A stretch of 64,000 bases of DNA from Acanthosepion esculentum (GCA_964036315.1 OZ038500.1:61101446-61165445); one strand, 5' to 3'. Shown: positions 34,804 to 46,924, counted from the stretch's first letter. The notes: generated by a model from the sequence alone, not told the origin. Made by a program: numbers and translations.

Positions 34804-35061
34804 AACGTAAATCATTCAAACGAAAAACAAATACTGAAGCTAATTATACGGCAAGAATCACTCTCGCAAACAATATTTAATAATAAAATACAATCAACTT
34901 CGAATCCGTTAATGAATGGTATGATCCTTGTTTATAAATTCCGGTTTTATCATGTCTTATTTTTTCTACCAGCCGGGCATTCAGTCGTTTAGAACGACCA
35001 TCATCAGGTAGACATTTCAGTGTGTTTTTGTTAAATTCCAGGTAGTAATGCGACATCGAAA
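34804..35061 (-). repeat. Inner arm of palindrome, Penelope-type terminal repeat
   Basis: Inverted with respect to 35455-35713. On the minus strand it holds CTACCTGATGATGGTCG, a stem-loop GTCGTT/AACGAC, GAATG and closing GGTAG: the layout of a hammerhead, but GAAA is GAAT and the cleavage-site base does not fit, so probably inactive. The identification as a Penelope terminal repeat is inferred from this motif. Confidence 0.55.
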
Positions 35062-35454
35062 GATTGTGCAGTCCGAAAGAGTGTTTTTTTAGCAATGAGA
35101 TATTGTTAAATGTAAGAATAATTTTGGAGCGTGCAGTCGCAACGCTGAGGTTGAAATTTTTTTAATTTGAAAATTGTGCGTTCTTGTACTGAAGAAAGGT
35201 GGCATGAACTAAATTGTTCAATAGTTACAGTAAATGTCACAGTTATTATCAGGAATTCGCACTTAGGATCAGGTTATTTTAATATCAATTATGTAGTGCG
35301 TATTCAATTTATGTAACGTAAAACATTCAAACGAAAAACAAATACTGAAGCTAATTATACGGCAAGAATCACTCTCGCAAACAATATTTAATAATAAAAT
35401 ACAATCAACTTCGAATCCGTTAATGAATGGTATGATCCTTGTTTATAAATTCCG
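35062..35454. repeat. Central spacer of the palindrome
   Basis: About 393 bp between the arms. Its right part (35317-35454) is a direct repeat of about 34804-34945, so three copies of this stretch lie around the centre, two direct and one inverted. The left part is unique AT-rich sequence. Confidence 0.85.
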
Positions 35455-35782
35455 GTTTCGATGTCGCATTACTACCTGGAATTTAACAAAAACACACTGA
35501 AATGTCTACCTGATGATGGTCGTTCTAAACGACTGAATGCCCGGCTGGTAGAAAAAATAAGACCTGTTAAAACCGGAATTTATAAGCAAGGATCATACCA
35601 TTCATTAACGGATTCGAAGTTGATTGTATTTTATTATTAAATATTGTTTGCGAGAGTGATTCTTGCCGTATAATTAGCTTCAGTATTTGTTTTTCGTTTG
35701 AATTATTTACGTTATATATATATATCTATATATATCTGTGTCTGTATATATATAGATAGATATATAGATAGATATAACCAAA

Positions 35783-35830
<48 letters not shown>

Positions 35831-35941
35831 TGTATATATATATATAGATAGATATATAGATAGATATAACCAAATTCATTTAGAGTCTTTTGCCTTTTCT
35901 TTGCATCACATTTGTTAATAGGTCTCACAGACTGTGATAAT

Positions 35942-35953
35942 ATATTTTCCTCA

Positions 35954-36021
<68 letters not shown>
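35942..36021. repeat. (TA)n microsatellite
   Basis: Counterpart of 34526-34550 but about three times as long. Confidence 0.97.
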
Positions 36022-36024
<3 letters not shown>

Positions 36025-36240
36025 TAAACATTAAAGTCAACACTCAGAGGCGACAGGCTGTTTCATGCTGGACGCAATCGTCAATCCGCCAGATTGCGCC
36101 CAGCATGAAACAGCCTGTCGACTATGAGTGTTGGTTTCAATGTTCACTTTTATATTTATATTTACACATGCTCTATCTCTGATATTGAGCACTTTATGCC
36201 ATAAATATAGCACACCTTAAAAGTATATTTCTAAACACAC
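36022..36240. mobile_element. Foldback element in (TA)n, right arm
   Basis: Mirror copy of 34311-34525 with the same two hairpin arms and leader. (TA)n at 36246-36299 on the far side. Confidence 0.85.
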
Positions 36241-36244
36241 GCAC

Positions 36245-36301
<57 letters not shown>

Positions 36302-36394
36302 TACATATTTCATTAAATAATATAGGTAAGTGTTTTCTATATATTTTATGTAAGTTCTTTTCATATCGTCAGATAAGCTTAACATTATCATTAA

Positions 36395-36852
36395 ACAATG
36401 AAAGAAAATCACAATATTGATACCTATTTTTAATCCAATCTAAGCTTTCGGCTTACATAAGCCATTATCAAAGATGACAATTACACAATATATTAAGCAA
36501 TACACGAACAAGAACTTGATGATAGTCTGTTTTTGTTTACATGGATGATTTCCAAGCAACGATAAACACGTGCATATAAGACGCTGAAAGCGAAAATCGC
36601 ACCACAGCTCATGACATCACACATGACCACGCGAGAGTGAATCCGATGAGTATTGAGTATGGAAAGCGGTTGGTATGAACCAATGATTCTGTTACTAATT
36701 ATAGGCATTTAAGGATATTTGTGGAGATTTCATAGTTTATTTTGTTCAGGTTAGGTTTCAACTGTTTTATGTATATAGCTTCAAGAATTTTTAGTTTTTG
36801 TTTATTGTTTTCATGTTTAAGTATAGTTGTGTTTTCGACGAGTTTGTGGTGT

Positions 36853-36857
<5 letters not shown>
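36395..36857 (-). mobile_element. Penelope-like element 3' end, right arm
   Basis: Mirror of 33666-34130. The same GIY-YIG tail lies on the minus strand near 36850-36697. Its hammerhead relic has TTGATAA in place of CTGATGA. Confidence 0.8.
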
Positions 36858-36902
<45 letters not shown>

Positions 36903-37800
36903 TCAAAAATTAACTTACAATGCTGCATATTAAAAAATAAGATAATTAACAACGTCTTATTGAACTAAAAGGAAAATAAGCACAAAGAAATACTTTAGGA
37001 AGGTATATTGGTTTTTGGCAAAGGCACGGTGGAAAATTTCAAGAATCAACAAGGTTATGCATTAGAATATACAGACAGATATTGTGCTATATATCAGAAG
37101 AAATGTAATTGTGGGCAGTGTATGGAGATGAACCTACGAAAGTTCTGAAAAGTATCCATGCAAATGATTTTAGGGTTAGCAATTTAATTCTATTTTAATC
37201 CATATATTTGTTTGACACTTTTGACATCCTTTCCAGACCCCCAATAACCAAAGTACGTTAGTTGGTCTTTTTGAGATAACACATTCTATCGATTTCTATC
37301 TTGAGGTTCCTGCATTAATTTCTCTCTTTCTTATTTCTAATTTCTTCATTTTCTTCCGTGGGTGATTTATCATCTATCTGTATACATGTTTTCCATATGA
37401 CTTTTCACAATTGGCCTGGATTCCCCTATCAGTCTGAAATTTCTAAAGATGGTGACCTCTGTATAGCTTGAGATGGCCCACCTATTCTCTTTACTAGGGA
37501 GGTTGTATGCACGTTATGTTGTCCAATATAATTTGATTTATTGCTTGAATGCTATTTTTAATGAGTAACCATATTGGAGTAGATGTTCTATTTATTTATT
37601 TACTAAAAAGTATATTTTTATTTCCATCTCCCGACCTGAATATTCGAGAAATCGTATTAGAAAAATATTCGTTCCCCGTAGGAGAAACCGTTATAAGATC
37701 TAACGTGGTTTAATCACTCGGCTACGAAGAATCTACCGGCCAAAGCAAAGCCCGAAAAGTGCTTTTGAACACAGACCTTTCCTGATTCTCGTAACATAAT

Positions 37801-37960
37801 CTCTGCTCTTAGGAGACACGGTGGAGGAATGGATAATGGCTCGGATTGAGGAATCTGGGAGGCAAGTTCGAAATCCAGTCGGATACATTAAATTCACTTA
37901 CATGCTAATACCTATGGAAAATATATGAATCCTCTTCTTATCTCCCTGATATGGGTAAAT
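37801..37960 (+). mobile_element. tRNA-like/core SINE of the 5S family, right arm
   Basis: Mirror of 32547-32700: GGATAATGGCTCGG, AAGTTCGAAATCCAG, ATTCACTTACATGC. Confidence 0.75.
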
Positions 37961-37961
37961 A

Positions 37962-38255
37962 GAAGGACAGGCTGGGTTCTATAGCCTTGGATGGCAACTG
38001 GTCTACCGCAGAAAGGAATGGCAACCTACTGCAGGAAAAATCTGCTTCGTCAGTCATGTATCGAAAGATACATGATCGTCTAAGCATGTATCACGCATGG
38101 CACATAAAATAGCAGGAGAGACCGGGTTCTATAGCCTTGGATGGCAACTGGTCTACCGCAGAATGTAATGGCAACCTACTGCAGGAAAAATCTTCTTCGT
38201 CAGTCATGTATCGAAAGGTACATGATCGTCTAAGCGTGTATTACGCGTGGCACAT
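37962..38255. repeat. 150-bp tandem duplication, right arm
   Basis: Mirror of 32240-32546; both blocks kept with a few substitutions. Confidence 0.9.
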
Positions 38256-38609
38256 AAGTGACTGCTCTGTTTCGTATCATAACGTAAACAGGATATTTTT
38301 TAGGAATTTATTTTTCATTTATTAATCCGACATATTTTAATTTTTTGTTTAAACGTTAAATTTTAATGGCTATCCCTATTTGAGCAGATGCTTCATCACG
38401 TAGTCGAACATAAATAAATATACTGTTTAATAAATAAACAGAGAATCGATTCAGATATGGTCATCCATTGAAAATAATGTTTAAGTAATAAATTAAAATA
38501 TGTCGGGTTGATAAATGGAAAATCAATGACCAGTGCCTGTACAGAGCTGCTCTATCATTTCGTTGCAAGCCACTCGAAAATATTTTGCTGTTAATTTTTT
38601 GTTAAGGGT

Positions 38610-38894
38610 CAATCTTTTTCAATTTGGTGGGTGAATAAACCTGGATATCCCAATTTGCAAATAAATTGGCATCCGAGGAAAATTAAAAAAATGAAAGCAT
38701 TATGAACCTCCGAACAGAGCGAAAGGAATTGTCCAGCACCTTAAATCTCTGGTACAAAGAAAAAAAAATTAAGCGAGTAATAAGTTAAAAAGAAGAGTCG
38801 TCAATACACTAAGTAGAGCAAAAGTAATATGAATAAATCCTAATGGGCGATGAAACCTAAGTATGTCTCACACACTGTGATAATATATTTTCCT

Positions 38895-38932
<38 letters not shown>
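38610..38932. other. Spacer ending in (TA)n
   Basis: Unique sequence to about 38865, then CACACTGTGATAATATATTT (also beside the foldback copies in the palindrome) and a TA run 38899-38932. Confidence 0.6.
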
Positions 38933-38933
<1 letters not shown>

Positions 38934-39000
38934 AGTAAACATTAAAGTCAACACTCAGGGCGACAGGCTGTTTCATGCTGGACGCAATCGTCACTCCTGG
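38933..39000. mobile_element. Foldback element fragment
   Basis: One hairpin arm only: GAGTAAACATTAAAGTCAAC through ATGCTGGACGCAATCG, then cut. Confidence 0.75.
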
Positions 39001-39125
39001 CTATATATATATAAATCATCAATTCTGCTGTCATTCTTTATGTCTGATAAAATATCGTAGCTCTGTAAGTTAAGAGAAAATATGAAAAATATATATATGT
39101 TTACGTTTTATCTCCTGCAACCGTA

Positions 39126-39232
39126 GGTCCCTTTAGTTCAATCGGTAGAGCAGCTGTCGTATATACACTTGATTGAAAGCAACAGAAATAGCAGGTGTTG
39201 AAACTATAGCGCTGCTCACAATTTACGGGACC
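39126..39232 (+). tRNA. tRNA-like pseudogene
   Basis: Acceptor-like ends GGTCCC (39126) and GGGACC (39227). D-arm/A-box region TAGTTCAATCGGTAGAGCA is close to a normal tRNA. The B-box region (GGTGTTGAAACTATAGC) is poor, and the 107-nt length is too long without an intron. No anticodon can be assigned with confidence. Confidence 0.35.
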
Positions 39233-40481
<1,249 letters not shown>

Positions 40482-40556
40482 ATAATAAAACGAAAGAATA
40501 TTAATATACAACCCAGTGTGTCAGAAGATTTTAAGTTTTTAATATTTTTTATTGTT

Positions 40557-40559
<3 letters not shown>

Positions 40560-40611
<52 letters not shown>
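40560..40611. repeat. (TA)n microsatellite
   Basis: Pure TA run before a tRNA-like segment. Confidence 0.98.
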
Positions 40612-40613
<2 letters not shown>

Positions 40614-40644
40614 GAGCCTCTGGGGTATTACGTATAGAGAAAAA

Positions 40645-40715
40645 CGTTAAAATGGCCTAGAGGTAAGATAGCTAACTGATGTCAAATCAGTCGGGTTTTG
40701 ATCCCGGCTTGAATC
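40645..40715 (+). mobile_element. tRNA-like SINE head
   Basis: A box TGGCCTAGAGGTAAG (40653-40667), anticodon-stem-like ACTGA/TCAGT, B box GGGTTTTGATCCC (40693-40705). The general layout resembles the heads in the hammerhead repeats, but the sequence then enters a LINE relic, so no ribozyme follows. Confidence 0.55.
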
Positions 40716-40725
40716 AATTGAACAC

Positions 40726-41185
40726 TCTTGCTGTGCATCTCGTGATTCTTGACGAAATCCAAAGAAGAATCGGTAATGTAATCGATCCTGACCAGGGATA
40801 TCGACGTTAGTCACTGTCTCACCGATGCGCCGTGACTTCACATCTGTCTTTTCTAGGATATTTTTTATGGCAACTTCTCTGACGAGCTTTTCTCCTTGGT
40901 GCTCTAAATGTTAAAAATTAAGCCTTCGAGGTTAACATTTAGGTTCCACCCATTTACCGTTGAAATAGCCAAATACAACCGCTACTTTTTCCCCAACTTT
41001 TTTTCGCGATACCAACCAGTGAAACTCCCTTCCGTTTTCTTGTTTCTCTGATAACTACAATCTTCTATAGTTTAATTGTCATCTTTTGTCTCCTTGGACC
41101 ACGTTCTTTTTTTGTTTTTTCCTCAATCCTTCCTATTTTCAGTCTTCACTTTCAGTTTTATTCCATGTAGCCTCTTGTATACTAG
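40726..41185 (+). mobile_element. LINE C-terminal relic
   Basis: Broken frames give CCAAAGAAGAATCGGTAATG (QRRI.NVI), SHRCAV-like, and a TVEIAKYN-like stretch, the same protein tail as 26895-28112. More decayed than the copy at 27740. Confidence 0.65.
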
Positions 41186-41236
41186 TGACATTACCGCCTT
41201 ACTTGTGGTGAAACGATATTTTTAAAAGATTAACAT

Positions 41237-41640
41237 ACGAGGGTCATTCAATGAATAAGGTGAATTTTTCGGTATAAGGACTTCTAATATAGATAGAAGC
41301 TTACACTTTTTTATTTTATTTTTTGTTTTACTTCTTTTTCACATAGATTTAATTTATTTTTCAGATTAAAAAAAAAACTTTGAGAGTTTTGGCGATTAAC
41401 AAAGATGGCCGACCAAGAAGCACGCTCCAGGATTGAACAGCGGTCAGTTATCATGTTTTTGGTTGCTGAAGGGTGCAAACTAGTTGAAATTCATAGGAGA
41501 ATGTCAACTGTGTATGGTGCCACATGTTTCAGCCAAAAAATGTCTACCAGTGGGCTAAATTGTTTAAAGAAGGACGGAGCAGTGTTGAGGATGAAGAAAG
41601 GCCTAGGAAGCCTACAGAAGTGAGGTCTCCTGAGGTGGTG

Positions 41641-41641
<1 letters not shown>
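41237..41641 (+). mobile_element. mariner transposon, 5' part
   Basis: Left terminus GAGGGTCATTCAATGAATAA (from 41241), a leader of about 160 bp, then a start at 41405: MADQEARSRIEQRSVIMFLV, and after a one-base frame change WAKLFKEGRSSVEDEERPRK up to PEVVE at 41641. This is the DNA-binding N-terminus of the same mariner family as 23935-24536. It stops exactly at a (TA)n run joined to a hammerhead repeat; I find no continuation beyond. Confidence 0.85.

Positions 41642-41708
<67 letters not shown>
41642..41708. repeat. (TA)n microsatellite
   Basis: Lies at the 3' end of the minus-strand hammerhead repeat, as at 50380-50437. Confidence 0.97.
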
Positions 41709-41710
<2 letters not shown>

Positions 41711-41850
41711 TGTCATCCACAGACAGACTGTTTCGCTGTATCACAGCTCATCAGTGTTGCTAGACGTCCGTTTGCATCCAGCTAGGCTCGAACTGGGCTG
41801 AATTGGCGTCAGTCGGAGATTCTACCACTAAGCCGTCGGCGCACGGCAGG
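41703..41850 (-). mobile_element. tRNA-like/hammerhead repeat (Sm-alpha-like), copy B
   Basis: Minus strand in order: A box TTAGTGGTAGAAT (41831-41819), B box GTTCGAGCC (41793-41785), hammerhead (41764-41709), then (TA)n. B-box end to core distance is 30 nt. It appears to have inserted into the mariner copy on its left. Confidence 0.75.
41709..41764 (-). ncRNA. Hammerhead ribozyme, core complete
   Basis: CTGATGA (41754-41748); stem II GCTGT/ACAGC with a 3-nt loop; GAAA (41734-41731); stem III ACA/TGT with loop GTC; C17 at 41722, predicted cleavage before 41721. Stem I starts with three pairs (ACA/TGT), then mismatches alternate with pairs, weaker than in copy A. Confidence 0.75.
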
Positions 41851-43037
41851 ATGAATGTCAATTTAACCGTTGTTTGCGAGTGCAGCGCTTCACGAATGTC
41901 TCTTGCTTTCTCTCTCCCCCTTTCACGTATTTCACTCCTGATGAAGCCTGGATCTAATCATGCGTCTCTTTTCGCATTGATTGGACACCTGTATGAAACA
42001 GGAAAATGGATCGATCGAAATATTAGCGGACAAATATAGGATAACGTTTAAAAAATTCAATGGCCGCAGTAACTCTTGGAAATTATTTTAATAACATCAC
42101 GTCATTACATTTGGGCGTGTGAACTGACCATGAGATCCTGGTTGATTGCCAAATAGACGACTTATTTATAATATCACCGGGCGTGGAACTGTTGGGGGTG
42201 ATGCCTAAATTAAAGTCACCAGCACCAAACGTTTGAATGTGCTACTGACCACGCCAATGTATGCGCCGTTTCCCAGAAATTGCAACTAAAGCACCGTAAG
42301 CACTGTGAAATTATAAAGCAGTTTGTTTTTGTGGTTATAGAAATACCACAATTGTGCCTGATGAGAAGTCGGAGAAAAATTACCACCCTAACAGAAGTGT
42401 ATACTAGAAAACGAGTAGGCGGCTATACACTATTTATGTAGCATATTGTAAGAAATTCTTGCTGGTAAGAAGCGGATTCCATGAAATGATAAACTATGTT
42501 CTGTAACGCTTTTCCGTATGATCGTAAATTCTTTTGTGCCTCGAAATGCGATCATTTTATTTGAGAATTCGTTGAGATCAGTTGGATGCTGTCCGCAATT
42601 TATGAGTAAATATTTGCATTTTTATTCATGAGTCGTCTTGCTTGTATTCATTTGAAGACGCTCCCAATTGGTTTATCGAATTACAAGCTTTGTACACGCT
42701 GAATGGATTCCTTTCGAAATGACATGTTTTCGAGGCTGTTGGAAATACATTAAATTGCATGCATAAAGTGAAATCCTTCGCAGTTATCTGTTAACTGTTC
42801 CGTTTCATTAACTTAACAATCATCATCATATCTGCCTACGACAACGTGGATTCAAATGCGAACTCTCCGTCAGTCGCAGCCTACTCCTTAAATGTACACA
42901 ACCGTTCGAGGGAGAGAAGCTTTCTCGCTCTGTATGCAAAAGACAAATTGGAGGTTAGGGGGAAACCAAGTTGACGGCACCATCTCAATTTTTTAAACCA
43001 GAATCTATGACCTTGGTGAAGTTAGTTTCAGGACATG
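41851..43037. other. Spacer, nothing recognised
   Basis: No coding signature or known repeat seen; base composition less AT-rich around 42100-42300. Confidence 0.5.
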
Positions 43038-43039
43038 TA

Positions 43040-43119
43040 TTAGGTTGGTGCAAAAATAATGTCGTTTTCACACATGAAGTTGAACGTCAAAAAACGACAT
43101 TATTTTTGCACCAACCTAA
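43040..43119. mobile_element. 80-bp MADE1-like mariner MITE, copy 1
   Basis: Starts TTAGGTTGGTGCAAAAATAA and ends with its reverse complement; near-palindromic, 80 bp, TA on both sides. The terminus TTAGGTTGGTGCAAAA and the length match human MADE1, the MITE derived from Hsmar1 (known family). Confidence 0.92.
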
Positions 43120-43490
43120 TATTTTCGTTTCCCTCACCAAAAAGAAAATCATTTTCAACAGACACCTTTAAGCATTTTACTCAGAAATTACAGTTACTTT
43201 TAAGAGCATATATACATCATATTTAGATAGTCCCTTTGTTGCAATGGCGGGTGGTCAGGTTTCCCAAGTATACAGTAGACACTTTTCAATGTTTGTATTT
43301 GTGATGCTACGTTCAAGGGCTCTAAGACCCATAACCGGTTTCGCTATATGACCCAAGATTTGGCACCATGTTGGAGAGAGGGCAGCACGATTGCTCTATA
43401 GACATTCCTTTTGGCGTCATTTCTTTGGGTTTTTCTAACCTCAAAATATTATGAATTTTCCATAGACTCACCTTACTTTAAGCAGGCTGC

Positions 43491-43493
<3 letters not shown>
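43120..43493. other. Spacer, nothing recognised
   Basis: No signature seen. Confidence 0.5.

Positions 43494-43548
<55 letters not shown>
43494..43548. repeat. (TA)n microsatellite
   Basis: Left flank of a foldback element. Confidence 0.98.
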
Positions 43549-43552
<4 letters not shown>

Positions 43553-43759
43553 GTGAACATTAAAATCAACACTCACAGACGACAAGCTGTTTTATGCTGG
43601 ACGCAATTGTCAGGCGCCCTGATGATTGCATCCAGCATGAAACATGTTGCCTCTGAGTGTTGGTTTCAATGTTCACTTTTATATTTATATTTACATACGC
43701 TCTATCTCTGATATTGAGCACTTTATCCCCTAAATATAGCACACCTTAAAACTATATTT

Positions 43760-43762
<3 letters not shown>
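43549..43762. mobile_element. Foldback element in (TA)n
   Basis: GAAAGTGAACATTAAAATCA through ATGCTGGACGCAATTG, a short loop, then GATTGCATCCAGCATGAAAC back to TTCAATGTTCACTTTT, and the leader in inverse orientation (ATCTCTGATATTGAGCAC). TA runs at both edges. Confidence 0.85.
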
Positions 43763-43805
<43 letters not shown>

Positions 43806-43830
43806 AACATGATCTTTTCCTTTTTCGCAA

Positions 43831-43892
<62 letters not shown>
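43763..43892. repeat. Two (TA)n runs
   Basis: 43763-43801 and 43837-43892, separated by ATGAACATGATCTTTTCC and a few more bases. Confidence 0.97.
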
Positions 43893-43894
<2 letters not shown>

Positions 43895-44115
43895 TGGATT
43901 CATATTTTTTCAAGGGTATTTGCGCGTAAGTGAATTTAACAAACACCGCGCGAACTTTAACTCTGCTCTCGGATTCCATTACCCTCCCCATTCAACCTTA
44001 CACCGCCTGGCCTCTCCAAGCGGCCATCTCTCTCGATACTGACCGGGGTCGACGTTGATCAACATCAGTGATCGTTCGGGAGCCGCTAAGTATAACTGGC
44101 GGTGCTCATCACTCT
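43893..44115 (-). mobile_element. 5S-headed SINE
   Basis: Minus strand: 5S head with CGAACGATCACTGATGTTGA and GACCCCGGTCAGTATCGAGA, middle ATTGGAATCCGAGAGC-like, core (TTTGTTAAATTCACTTACGC). The tail is cut by (TA)n. Confidence 0.75.
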
Positions 44116-44234
44116 CCAGATCAAAGCGTAACATTTGGCCGTTGATTACAATGAAGGGATTACACTGATCTGGCTGTATACTTAAGTCAAGGAAGCACTC
44201 CTCTCAGAAATACTGTGCCATCAATACAGTGGCT

Positions 44235-44760
44235 GCATACATTAATGCTCTTTGGACTGTCATAGATAAAATCCTCTCTACCGTGCCAAAAGTCTTATAC
44301 ATTGAGTTTTTTTTTTATTTTCTACTTCATCTCTTTATCTCTACGTTGAAAGGATTATTCCTCTTCCTGTTGTCCCCTCCTGATTCAGTTTTCCTCTCAA
44401 CTGTTCCCTCTTTTTTAAACATATTCACCGTTCTCTTGATGGTGGTTTTTGATTGAACTTTGAAGATGGAAACCAGTGTATGAAAGTAGGTATCATTACT
44501 GAAGGCCTTAATGAACTTTTCCTCTCACCATTGCTCAGTTAAGAAGATAGTCGGTCTGACACAAAACGATTTTAACATGTTCTCTATCTGGCTAAATAAT
44601 TCAAAGGGTTTTCTGTGATTTTACGACAAATGGTGTCAAGATGGCTAAACAAATTTCCTATGAAACCTTGGAAAAAAGAAAACTCAATTATTTTAGTCTT
44701 TTTTTAGATATTGAACATTTTGTGGGATAAACAAATATGCTGTAACACCGGGTATATCCT
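44235..44760 (-). mobile_element. IS630/Tc1-type DNA transposon relic, copy 2
   Basis: Aligns with 21880-22370 in order. The minus strand has a HTLVSIFKVQS-like helix-turn-helix followed by an ESGGDNRKRNN-like linker, and the TATTGAACATTTTGTGGGAT leader. Only the N-terminal DNA-binding part is seen. Confidence 0.65.
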
Positions 44761-44774
44761 TAAATCGCTCTGCC

Positions 44775-45236
44775 TATTCCTGGAATCTTAGAATGTGTTC
44801 AAATGTTCAACTATTTTTCTCATAGCTAAATTAGCTGAGTTGCGGTCACTGTGGTCGTCCACTGCGAGGCTCATCATGGAGAGACAAATCTCCCGACTTG
44901 AATTTTCGAAACCAACGCCTTGCAGTACGTTCATCCACAGCACTATCCCCAAACGCTTGACATATGCGGCAAATTGACGCAACTGCTGATAAGCCCACTT
45001 TGAAGTCGTAAAGCAAACAGCCCCGAACGAGATCTCTAGACACTTCCATCCTTCTCACAGCTGTCCGACCTATAACTGATGACCGGGCACGGTGCGTGTG
45101 TTTTTTATAACGTCTGATGTTCCTACTTCCGGCTGTCCGAATTTGAAAACTATTGCTACACGCATTTCGTATATATTTCAACTTCATTCAATGACTAATC
45201 AAAAAACGGACAGAACTTTTTTGGTTACCTTGTATA
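44775..45236 (-). mobile_element. mariner relic of a second lineage, 5' part
   Basis: Minus strand from a terminus ACAAGGTAACCAAAAAAGTT (45236). The frame 45187-44846 contains [20 protein letters not shown] and [20 protein letters not shown], the N-terminal helix-turn-helix region of mariner transposases. After a frame change NLAMRKIVEHLNTF continues to 44788. No catalytic domain. It abuts the IS630-type relic. Confidence 0.85.
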
Positions 45237-45239
45237 TAG

Positions 45240-46110
45240 TGGGCTATGATAAGTTTTGTCTTGTTCAATGACGTCTCTTCTTTTTGTTCAGACAATACCG
45301 TGTTAGTATCAAGCTACTCTCGTCTATGAACAGTAGTTGACTTATATCTTGCAATGAAAGTTCGTGGAAGTAAGGAAATTAGTGAATTTCATCAAGGGCA
45401 AATAGCAGGGTGGCATCAGTGTGGCAAGTCAAATAGAGAAATTGCTAGTTTTTTCCAAGTTAATCACAAAACGATTAATAATATTGTCAAGAAATTTAAT
45501 GAAGAAGGCCATTTTCGTGTGAAACAATTATCCCAATATTCGAATTCGAGGTTTATTTTTGGAGAAATCAGAATGAGACTTGGAACACTGAATATCTGCA
45601 GGCAACCGCGAAACATGGGGGGATTGGAGAAGTAGTGTGGGGCGCTGTATAGTTTGGAGGTAAATCTTAGAATGTCTACCTTTTGAGATGGAGCGCCATG
45701 TTATACGAGCAAAGTAGCAAAGGCCTGGAAAGTATCGCAAGTAATCAACTCACTGCCATGAGTAGCCCAAAATCCTGACATGAATCTAATAGAGCACGTT
45801 TGGGAGCACCTTGACCGAAGACTTCGAGAGGGTGCAACCAAAATCACGTCAGTGGCAACCCTTAAAGAAACATTGCTAAAGGAGTGGCAAAATATGGATC
45901 CGACGATTGTTGTTAACTTGATCAAATCCATGAAAAATCGAATACAAGAACTGAAACTAGCAAATGGAGGACCGACTCTATACTAGTTCCAAATACTGTT
46001 TATGCTGAATAGGGATTACGTAATTAAATTTTGAAATTGGGTGTACTTTATTTCTACTGGCTAAAATCTTTTCTTTTGTCACTGTAATGTCTTCTTTCAT
46101 ATAAATGCAA
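45240..46110 (+). mobile_element. Tc1-like transposon, internal deletion
   Basis: Frame 45354-45635 starts MKVRGSKEISEFHQGQIAGW and contains the helix-turn-helix KSNREIASFFQVNHKTINNI. Frame 45780-45986 starts MNLIEHVWEHLDRRLREGAT, carrying the last catalytic glutamate region (NxIEHVWE), and ends LANGGPTLY. The first two catalytic aspartates and about half the protein are gone, and stops separate the parts. Confidence 0.85.
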
Positions 46111-46364
46111 GTACCCTCACGCAATCAAAAAGCAGTACGTGACCAAAAAAAAAACGCCTAAAATACCTATGGTAATTTTCTAAGCGTAGCTTAGGTGCGG
46201 CAAAAAGCCGAAAGTATGCGGAACCCAGTGAGTATCGATCTCCCTGGTCAGTCATAATTAGGCGAGCGAGACAAGCTTGCTAAGTTTGAGGAGCCTATGC
46301 CCACATTAAAGTTAATTTTATCATCATTTTTGTATATAACCAGAAAATAATTAAAACAGTTATA

Positions 46365-46550
46365 CAGTGTAACCCGGATATAAGAGAGTTGTCGGGACCG
46401 GAGCAGAAGTCTCTTATATCCGGGTTTCTCTTATATCCGGTTTTGGTCTATTTTGTTTAGGTAAGTATGGCTCTAATTTGGGACCAGAGAAAATCTCTCT
46501 TATATCCGAATTTCTCTTATATCCGGGTCTCTTATATTCGGGTTACACTG
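46365..46550. mobile_element. pogo-like palindromic MITE, copy 3
   Basis: CAGTGTAACCCGGATATAAG end and its complement, TA duplication, 186 bp. In reverse orientation to copy 4, 95 bp away. Confidence 0.85.
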
Positions 46551-46644
46551 TATAACAATTACGAAAGTACACTACACTGAAACCATATTTGAATTTTGTT
46601 TAAATTGTATAAAAAAGACTATTGGCGCATATTCTACAAGAGTA

Positions 46645-46830
46645 CAGTGTAACCCGGATATAAGAGACCCGGATATAAGAGAAACCCGGATATAACAGAG
46701 ATTTTCTCTGGTCCCAAATTAGAGCCATACTTACCTAAACAAAATAGGCCAAAACCGGATATAAGAGAAACCCGGATATAAGATACCTCTTCTCCGGTCC
46801 CGACAACTCTCTTATATCCGGGTTACACCG
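46645..46830. mobile_element. pogo-like palindromic MITE, copy 4
   Basis: Same termini (one change in the right end, CACCG), TA duplication, 186 bp. Confidence 0.85.
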
Positions 46831-46924
46831 TATAATTTTTATGCAGTAAACAACCAGAATACAAAATTCTGTCCCACATCTACCTATCATCGGATTTAAC
46901 TAATCGAAAATTATTCCTCTGGGA

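Larger units (their letters stand above)
31894..35061 (+). repeat. Left arm of 6.7-kb inverted duplication
   Basis: From ACCCTTAACAAAAAATTAAC the sequence is the near-perfect reverse complement of 38609 back to 35455. Paired coordinates sum to about 70,503-70,521 throughout, with drift from (TA)n length changes. Only scattered substitutions are seen. The arm contains a 150-bp tandem duplication, a SINE, a Penelope 3' end and a foldback element. Confidence 0.95.
35455..38609 (-). repeat. Right arm of 6.7-kb inverted duplication
   Basis: Reverse complement of the left arm, ending GTTAAGGGT at 38609. Differences include CTTCCGTGGG versus CGTCCGTGGG (near 37352), shorter or longer TA runs, and some single-base changes. 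Confidence 0.95.

Noticed and set aside
41936..41945. CTGATGA as a further hammerhead
   Set aside because: No GAAA and no stem II downstream.
42359..42380. CTGATGA followed by GAGAAAA
   Set aside because: No pairing segment between the two; chance.
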